Shown in pieces: positions 57,610-64,000 of a stretch of 64,000 bases of DNA. This stretch comes from Acanthacorydalis orientalis. Taxonomy: Eukaryota > Arthropoda > Insecta > Megaloptera > Corydalidae. The notes beneath the pieces are model-generated. The model saw only the letters and a list, made by a program, of their open reading frames with translations, was not told the DNA's origin and did no database searches. The position numbers and the translations under genes were made by a program. The first letter of the stretch is position 1. Each line of letters opens with the position of its first letter. The stretch spans positions 54,101,981 to 54,165,980 of the forward strand of contig CM068313.1 of assembly GCA_034766995.1 (NCBI GenBank), given 5' to 3'.

Positions 57610-58399
57610 AAATGTAACAGTGTTTCTCTTCTCTTACCGTTATTTTTACATACTTCGCAAACTTTAGTAGGCTATTTCTTTTTGTCTGAAGATGGAATTA
57701 GCACAGGGACGTGCTGCTTCATATTACCTGACAATCTTTGCGGATGATCTTTCTGAGGAGCTCTCGTACTTCTAACATTTCATGGACCAGGATTCCTGAA
57801 TTTTGGATCTGTTGATTTATCTGATTCGGATGAGATCCGCTCTATTGTCAGAGTGAAAAGAAAATCCTTATATCTTATTAGGCTTTGTAGACTGAACGCT
57901 TGATATATCCTGAATGTATTAAATAGTCTACATTTAATCAAGTAAAGACTACTTTCTTTGTCCATTTTATTGTTTTCCTAAGGATACTACATGTTGAAAG
58001 ATATTGGTCGACAAGATCAACACCTTTCATATAGTTATTATACTGCACAATGGATACTGGCTTTTTTATTTCCTCTCCAGTTTGCCAATTTGTCTTTCCT
58101 GTTGCACAAGAGGAGGCATCATGAATAGTTGAAATCATTCGAACTTCTCTTTTATTCCACCAAACCAATAATAGGATGTCAACCTTTTCTTCGGAAGACT
58201 ATTTCACGTCTTTTAAACGCAGATGCTAGAGACTAATCGCTTTTAGTTCCATATGGAACTTATAACCTCAGCGAATGCGTTTTCTGTCACACTGCTTCAC
58301 TCTTAGTGACAACAACGCAAATACGAGAATTCTCGTGATTGTCCACAAGCTCTAGAACAGAAAAGACGAGAATTCTCGTGATCCGACCGCAATGTGTTA
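57610..58399 (-). mobile_element. piggyBac relic, C-terminal half
   Basis: The minus strand reads WWNKREVRMISTIHDASSCA, TGEEIKKPVSIVQYNNYMKG, VDLVDQYLSTCSILRKTIKW, then (next frame) MDKESSLYLIKCRLFNTFRI-type sequence, and a decayed Cys domain. The GVDLVDQ block carries the third catalytic Asp of piggyBac. At 58,396 TTAA is preceded by the end cacattgcggtcggatcacg (minus), with two copies of acgagaattctcgtg at 58,322 and 58,368. The N-terminal half is missing, so the element is internally deleted. Confidence 0.82.
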
Positions 58400-59090
58400 A
58401 TAGACATTGGTGTTAATTTTCACAAATATTTTATTATAAAAATGAAATCTTGTACAAAAATTCAAATCTAAGTTTTAATAACTGAAATTCGAAACAATCA
58501 ATCCAAATTTTAAAGCTAATTTTTATAATTTCAATATAATTAAGGGTCCCCATAGAGTAACTCGCCAGGCACTCAGTTCATACATAAGTGGATGGGGTGA
58601 AGGGTATAAAACAAAATTGAATCAAAATATAAAATGAAAAATTCTGATGTATAGAAAACTTCATGATGCACACTATTTATATTTATTACTTTCTGATCCG
58701 AGTTGTATTTTTTGAAGAAAAAAATAAAAACTTTATTTTTTTTCTAGCGAAATCAATGTTTTTCAAAACATGAATAGCTGTAACTCGGCCAATTTTCGAC
58801 CAAATCGCGTACATTTTTCTTAAATTTATTCAAAATACACAATAAATATGTGGAACTAATCTCGTCAAACGATGAAAAATTTATGAACTTTAATCATATT
58901 TAATTGCGAAATGATTCCGCGTGAAATTCGTGTTTTATCCACTTTAACGGTGAAAAGTGTGTTGTGATTTTTCAGTTAGAGAAAAATTTCAAATATAGAG
59001 TTTTTCCTTAATGTTTGTAGAAGATTTTTACGAAATTTCACACAGATACAACGAGATATTGTGCCTTTTTAGAGGATTTAATCTAAAACC
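58400..59090. other. A+T-rich intronic DNA
   Basis: Nothing recognised. Confidence 0.5.
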
Positions 59091-59127
59091 GCTCGTGCGT
59101 TCGCCATCCCCCTGATCGGTTATTAAG

Positions 59128-59205
59128 CCGGCTCCACGCATGTGGCTATTCACCAAATACCGAACAAAATTTAACCGAACGCCGAATGTGTGGATAGACT
59201 TGCGA
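59128..59205. repeat. Short foldback repeat (Harbinger-MITE-like)
   Basis: Starts taagccggctccacgcatgt. Inverted pieces ccgaac ... and gaatgtgtgga indicate an imperfect hairpin. Shares its start with 62,782. Confidence 0.4.
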
Positions 59206-59249
59206 ATACGAACGTTCAAGTGAATGCTCGATATTCGCTGTTCTCGTTT

Positions 59250-59800
59250 CTTGTCGGTCTTTTTCACGAATCAAAGGGAACGAACGTCTGCATACTGTGA
59301 AACATAGATAAAAGACTCGCTAGATGATAAGGTACAGGTTAAAAATCTATGACATAAAAACGATAGACTGGGGAGGGTGCGAGTTGTTAACTCATTGACT
59401 GACATGGCAAGATGGCACTGTCCGCGGGATGTTTGTGCGGGAGATTTTAATACTTGAAATTTGAATATTAGTGTTGTTACACATTAAGGAATATTTAATT
59501 TTAATACAATTTTATAATAATTCTCAAGTAATCGATTTCATATAAAATACGAAATTCATTGCTTTAAAATTAATATATAATTGTGTTAAAATTTAATACT
59601 TTTGAATGGATGTGAATATATTTTAAACTATTTCATTTTTTTGCAATCATACTGTTCTATGATGCCGTTTACAATTCACAAAAAATACAGTTATCTGTGT
59701 AATTTATTTATTTTTAAAAAATATTTAACGCTAACAATAAATAACTAAACACTAGTAATAAGTACAAAAAAGAACATTTAACACAACACTAAAAATTGCT
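59250..59800. other. Intronic DNA without recognised feature
   Basis: A small GC-richer part lies at 59,390-59,445. Otherwise A+T-rich. Confidence 0.5.
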
Positions 59801-60420
59801 CTACCATCGAAACCAAAAGAAGGGGTCTTTTTTTCGATTTTAAGGAATTTAACGCTTTCAGGTTATTGCATCCGATGTCACACCCGTGCACATAACCCGA
59901 AGTCCAATTGACTCTATTCGCCGAATAACTTCAATGATCATTCGTAACAAATGATCTGAAGTTAAATTTCGACAAAACTAGTAGGCAATTGACTGCTTCC
60001 AGCTATATCTCACAGCTTGAAACATAAAAACCAAAACGCTATTTACATATTCCTTCCCGATGAATCCGGTGTTCATGTCAACATGCTCGGTAATTCTATC
60101 AGCACTTAGCTCATACGACAACCCCTCTCAAATTGATATTTCATCGAACATTAACAAACAGAAGTTGTCGTTGTTCTCTAAGTTACTGATCATGCCTGTT
60201 TGGTACTACATACTGTAGTCGTTCACACCTGATTTCAAAGGAATCAATCTCAAAAAAGTTATTGAAGAATTAACCGTTGGTAGAGTAATTAATTTCCATA
60301 AAAAACGATGAACTTTTCGACTTCTTTTCCAGAAAAACAAGCATAACTCCTCTTCTATCCACTGTTTACCTGAATCTGCCATACCACTGACACGAACCTA
60401 TAAAAAATATATTTACGTTT
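59800..60420 (-). mobile_element. P-element/THAP9-like transposase relic
   Basis: A single minus frame with only a few stops gives SGVNDYSMYYQTGMISNLEN, FCLLMFDEISI (then a stop), LSYELSADRITEHVDMNTGF, IGKEYVNSVLVFMFQAVRYS, WKQSIAY, FCRNLTSDHLLRMIIEVIRR and IESIGLRVMCTGVTSDA. These match the RNase-H-like core of P-element transposases in order: 'DEM.I', 'alvFMvrgl...WKqPiaYyF....t...L...i..vi..le..Gl.V...vcD'. The Asp of MFDE lies at a catalytic position (family knowledge). The THAP domain, C-terminus and TIRs were not found. Confidence 0.75.
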
Positions 60421-60570
60421 GTTAATTTATAAAGGCCAATGTAAACATTTATGATTTTTAAAAAATTAGTATACTATTAATTTTTAAAATAATTATTAGT
60501 TGTGATCTAAAATGTATGCTATATATTGTATCGTATAACTTTGTACTGTTTTGAATTGCTAAATTAACTT

Positions 60571-60622
60571 ACATCATCAGTGTTTCCATTAAAAATAATA
60601 ATGGAAACATTGCAGATGACGG
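60571..60622. repeat. Short hairpin upstream of exon D
   Basis: catcatcagtgtttccatta pairs with taatggaaacattgcagatg around a 7-nt A/T loop. Confidence 0.6.
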
Positions 60623-60811
60623 TTACAATTTGAATAGTAATTATAGTAGGAACGTTTATAATTTTAAAAAATAAATTATAGTATAAATAATAATATTACA
60701 CTTGTGAATACTTACATTTACTGGTATATCGATCACATCTGCAATGGTAGTACACTCTAAAATTAAGAAAATATATTGATATGAATGTAAATCTTACAAT
60801 TGATTTTTCAG

Positions 60812-60962
60812 TTACGTGAAGATTTCGACAGTGGAAAAGAAACAATAATAGGTGACGATCAATGTCCACACGATGTGGCAACACTGCTCAAAGAATATCT
60901 TCGAGATTTGCCAGATCCTCTACTTTGCAGAGAATTATACCACGCTTTCGTTAGTACACAAA
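60812..60962 (+). CDS. Exon D of the ARHGAP6/36-like RhoGAP gene ([14 protein letters not shown] helix)
   Basis: Exon of 50 codons plus one base, entered in phase 0 (acceptor tgatttttcag) and left in phase 1 (donor ACAAA|GTAAGA). It reads on directly from exon [11 protein letters not shown], then [27 protein letters not shown]. This is the second conserved block of the RhoGAP fold. The Lys of LLKEYLR and the following Arg correspond to residues that help bind the GTPase (family knowledge). The conserved Asn/Pro helix that should follow is absent, so the remaining GAP exons lie beyond 64,000. No disruption is visible in any of the four exons, so the gene is probably functional. Confidence 0.93.
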
Positions 60963-61059
60963 GTAAGAAAAAAATTAGTATTAAGCACCGTAATACATTT
61001 TTAGTATTTTTAGAAAAGTAAAACAATCTTTTTTCTGTGTAAAAAAATGATTTAAATAT

Positions 61060-61067
61060 TTATATAC

Positions 61068-61112
<45 letters not shown>

Positions 61113-61155
61113 TTATATATAGAGAGAGTGTGAGTGAGAGAGAGAGAGTAGATAG
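61060..61155. repeat. (TA)n-(GA)n microsatellite
   Basis: TA repeat then gagagagagagag. 60,963-61,059 and 61,156-61,500 show no feature; the next RhoGAP exon was not found here. Confidence 0.9.
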
Positions 61156-61619
61156 GCGCTAAGTGAACCGTTTTTTTTAAATCATTTTTCATTAACAAAA
61201 TAAATGCATTTTTCAAAATAAACTATGTTATTGCAAAGGTCAAATCCTTAACTACAAAAATATCTAGGCAATTTTAATAGTTTTGTATTTTTCTCGTTAT
61301 TTAAGAAAAAGTAAAGACGTGCAAGAATTGGCATCTCAAATTTCCGGGACTAAGTGAAGCCCTATATTAAAAATTGGTTAAAAATAAAAATAAAACGTTT
61401 TTATCACTAAAAATATTTCATACATTTTATTTAGCCCTTTTTCCATAATTTACATATATTGTATAAAACTTTTTTTATAAATTAAGGCATGAAAAATGTA
61501 CTTAGAATCGGATAACTGTCAACTACTGTTTTTTCGATCGTTCTGTCTTCTTGGAACCCAATCCCGGTGTATGTTTCGAAACTATTTTCGCAGGAGCCCC
61601 TTTTTTTCTTAGTTTAACA

Positions 61620-62410
61620 CTCGGCTAATCCGCTGCCAGTTCCTTTATAACAGGCGAGTCCGTAAGAATGGCGTTTCTTCGCCGCTATGTCCTTTCCGAT
61701 TCTGTTTTCTCGGACCGGCGTTCAGGTATGCTCAAATACTTTTGAGCGTCGATCTAAATCCGTTAGCTTAGAAAGAAGAACGAAGCGTTCCAATAATCGG
61801 GGGGACAGACACGACGATTCCAGGCTCAGCTGCGACGGACTCGTTGGCGACGTAGTCATCGGGATTAGTCCAGGCTGAGTCGAATTCGGCGGCCTCAGGA
61901 AGCGCTGCAATAATCTCCGCACCCTGTAAGTCGACTTCATCTAATTCATCCACGTTGAATTCCGCTATGACGTCATCATTTAAGCTGCTGAACCCGTTCG
62001 ATTGGACGACCTTGTTTGCGTCAGTGGACTCGGCAAAACGAACCACGACTTTGCTTATAGTCTACACCGTTGTGACTTCTGTTTCATCCATTTTCCAATT
62101 ACAATGATCCTGGAAATGATACTTGTCCTGTACTTTCTTCAAATCGGTTAACATTTGTCCTGTTGAAGCTCGTCGCACGTACCAAAGTGGTAGATACCAG
62201 CTTGTCCGTATGGAGACTGTTGTATTTCTCTTGAGAAATGTTGTTAACCAATCATTTCCAGCCATGCGAGTTTCTTTTAAAGACACTGGAATTACCAAAT
62301 TCAATTTCATAACGTCTTATTCAATATCACTACATTGCATCGTCGAAACCTGTGCACTTGCTTTTTCAGTTGATGGTGGTTTTAACAATTCAACCGCTTG
62401 AGGCGACATG
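61620..62410 (-). mobile_element. pogo/Tigger relic, core deleted
   Basis: The minus frame at 62,062-62,310 reads VSLKETRMAGNDWLTTFLKR, NTTVSIRTSW, LTDLKKVQDKYHFQDHCNWK and MDETEVTTV, the CENP-B-type HTH and linker ending at the first catalytic block ('nmDETgvttV'). A stop and a jump follow, then an acidic frame (61,768-62,046) leading to RRSEKTESERT and RNAILTDSPVIKELAAD near 61,620-61,740, comparable to the Tigger C-terminal tail. The DDE core between is deleted. The acidic frame is unusually free of stops (92 codons). Confidence 0.72.
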
Positions 62411-62780
62411 ATTTCATTTTTTTGACAGGTAGTTTACATAAACTGGAAATCACAAGATCAGACGTTACCAAGAGCCTCAAAAAACATCTTCCATTGGTTT
62501 TATTCTATTCCACTTTCGAAATCTTACCGAATTTTTTTATTAAATTAATTACAAGATTTCTGTGCCTCTTTTAACACTCGTCCTATAGGCAGCAATAAAT
62601 ATTCCATTATTTTTGAACCATGAATTAAAAGTTTATGAATAGTAGTTGGCATGTAGTACCAAGGATACAATTCAACGAATTTATGAGCTGTTGCCAAAAC
62701 GTTCTCGTCAAATTTGTGTATATTAATATCAAAACCGCACGAAATTACTTGCAGAATTATGTGGAACCTTTTTATTATAT
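62410..62780. other. Intronic DNA without feature
   Basis: Nothing recognised. Confidence 0.5.
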
Positions 62781-62782
62781 AC

Positions 62783-62875
62783 TAAGCCGGCCACACACGT
62801 TGCGGTAGATCGGGCAGGTTTGCCTGTACATGCGGACCTGCACAGGCAAACCGGAACGTGTGTGTGACAAACTGT
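62783..62875. repeat. Two-tier palindrome (Harbinger-MITE-like)
   Basis: Inner arms ggtttgcctgt (62,817-62,827) and acaggcaaacc (62,842-62,852). Outer arms cacacacgtt (62,792-62,801) and aacgtgtgtgtg (62,855-62,866). Preceded by taagccggc. Confidence 0.75.
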
Positions 62876-63156
62876 GCATTTATGACGACCTGAAAAAAAT
62901 CAAAAAATATTCTTTCTGCTGTATCAGATATATTACATAAATATTTACACAGTTTTAATTACACGTTTTGTATGGTGAGGACGATGTAGTGCTTGTAGGA
63001 TGAGGCGAATGATGTTTGAATAACATACATGATATATGACCATTGTCAAAATATGAATCAGTATTAAATAATATTATAAATAGGAACGCATTTCATTACG
63101 GATTCACTCGCACTTTGTAAAATTTTGTAAACATAAAACATGTCAACTTAAGGACA

Positions 63157-63475
63157 AAGTAAAACTATTAAAGAGTTCATAGAAATATATACATCTGAAC
63201 CATGTATGTGGAAAGTAAAGAGTTAAGAATATCACGACCGTCAGAAAAGAAATGGTGAGTATAAAAAATTAATAAAAAAACTAAAATGAATGGAACCAGA
63301 TACATATAAAGATGCCGTCGTGAAAAAAAATGATAATTTTAGAAGTAATGTCAGAAAAGAAAGAAAAACGTATGATAATCCAATAAAATGGGGAGCTTCG
63401 ACAGATGATGTTTATACCACCTGGTGCGTTTATTTTTCTAATAGTGGTTCTCCAAGCTATAATGGATGCTAAGTA
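63157..63475 (+). pseudogene. MADF-domain relic
   Basis: One plus frame with two stops: TIKEFIEIYTSEPCMWKVKS, then EYHDRQKRNGEYKKLIKKLK, MEPDTYKDAVVKKNDNFRSN, VRKERKTYDN and GASTDDVYTTW. This follows the MADF (Myb/SANT-like) domain pattern 'fI.lY...p.LWkv.s..Y.dr..r..ay..l...l....pd.t...v..ki.nLRs.frkE.kk'. In insects such frames often belong to Harbinger elements as a DNA-binding partner (established for the superfamily). The stops show it is dead. Confidence 0.72.
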
Positions 63476-63479
63476 TCAA

Positions 63480-64000
63480 TTTATTTTGACAGAGTTTGGT
63501 ACTGTCATGTATCCATTAAAATTACATTTCATTCGGGTGCTAACCTGAGATGACATTTATATTAGATAGAAATTTTAAATACAAATATTTTGAATTACGT
63601 TTTAATTCAGTAGAAAACATAATTACTTATAACTGTAATTCACCTACCCGAGTAACGAGAAACATCTTATCATTTACGAAGGGTCACGTAAAAACCCGCT
63701 CTATAAATCTATATTTTAATTTATTTTATTTAGTTATGTTTATTTTTATTATGTTTTTCGAAAAACATAGGACATATCATTTCAATTTTCAGTTATGAAT
63801 AGGTCTGCCTCCAGACTCATACACATGTTTTAATTTTAATGACCAAGAGGAGGAAACCAAAAATGTATTAGGCAGTAGCAAAGTAATTGCAATTTTGTAT
63901 ATGAATGTATACAATTATTAGGTGTTGAAATTAATTCGTACCTTTTTCCAAGAGATGACGTAGATAGTACATTCTCCCATTGTTCCCTTTAACCAAATAT
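63480..64000. other. A+T-rich end of window
   Basis: An 82-codon frame at 63,550-63,798 has no motif. The last 80 bp (ttaggtgttgaaattaattc onward) look like the start of another mariner, too short to assign. Confidence 0.35.

Noticed and set aside
60963..61400. Next RhoGAP exon
   Set aside because: No frame with the expected LLIYLLP-type helix or conserved Asn segment was found.
61768..62046. 92-codon acidic frame as a separate host gene
   Set aside because: It lies between the pogo/Tigger HTH and a Tigger-like C-terminal tail on the same strand, so it is best read as part of that element.

Overview
The window looks like intron-dominated nuclear DNA of an insect, most likely a hymenopteran and perhaps an ant (inference). 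It is very A+T-rich, is cut by long (TA)n tracts, and holds dozens of decayed DNA transposons (many mariner lineages, Tc1-like, piggyBac, PIF/Harbinger, pogo/Tigger, a P-element relic, Helentron-type endonuclease pieces) plus two non-LTR retrotransposon fragments. No bacterial-style operon, CRISPR array, tRNA or rRNA gene was seen. A run of 100 N marks an assembly gap at 18,901-19,000.

The only host gene I can support lies on the + strand and is spread over at least 45 kb. Four exons with matching splice phases are visible: A (15,920-16,039), B (39,383-39,573), C (52,538-52,771) and D (60,812-60,962). Together they encode the N-terminal part of a Rho GTPase-activating protein of the ARHGAP6/ARHGAP36 type. 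They contain the conserved FGIPL segment, the arginine-finger motif [14 protein letters not shown] and the [14 protein letters not shown] helix. The introns are about 23.3, 13.0 and 8.0 kb. The rest of the GAP domain must lie beyond the right end, and any 5' exons lie left of 15,920 or outside the window.

Layout. 0-15.9 kb: piggyBac, pogo and several mariner relics, LINE 3' fragment, long (TA)n arrays. 16-39.4 kb (intron A-B): mariners, an endonuclease relic beside the N gap, a tandemly duplicated mariner derivative, a head-to-head foldback mariner, CpG-rich unique sequence, Tc1-like and Jockey-like fragments, an internally deleted piggyBac, and a three-unit tandem repeat. 39.6-52.5 kb (intron B-C): a 200-bp foldback, a second endonuclease relic with a duplicated tail, piggyBacs, a Tc1-like element split by a mariner derivative, and more mariners. 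52.8-60.8 kb (intron C-D): a near-complete mariner, two Harbinger elements sharing one TTA with a third nested inside, a piggyBac C-terminal half and a P-element relic. 61-64 kb: internally deleted pogo/Tigger, a foldback and a MADF-domain relic.

The dominant theme is transposon decay by internal deletion. Mariner and piggyBac copies repeatedly keep their ends and non-catalytic protein segments but lose the catalytic core. I found no convincing intact novel system. The best leads are the hairpin just after exon B, the foldback mariner, the duplicated-tail endonuclease repeats, the mini-piggyBacs and the P-element relic.
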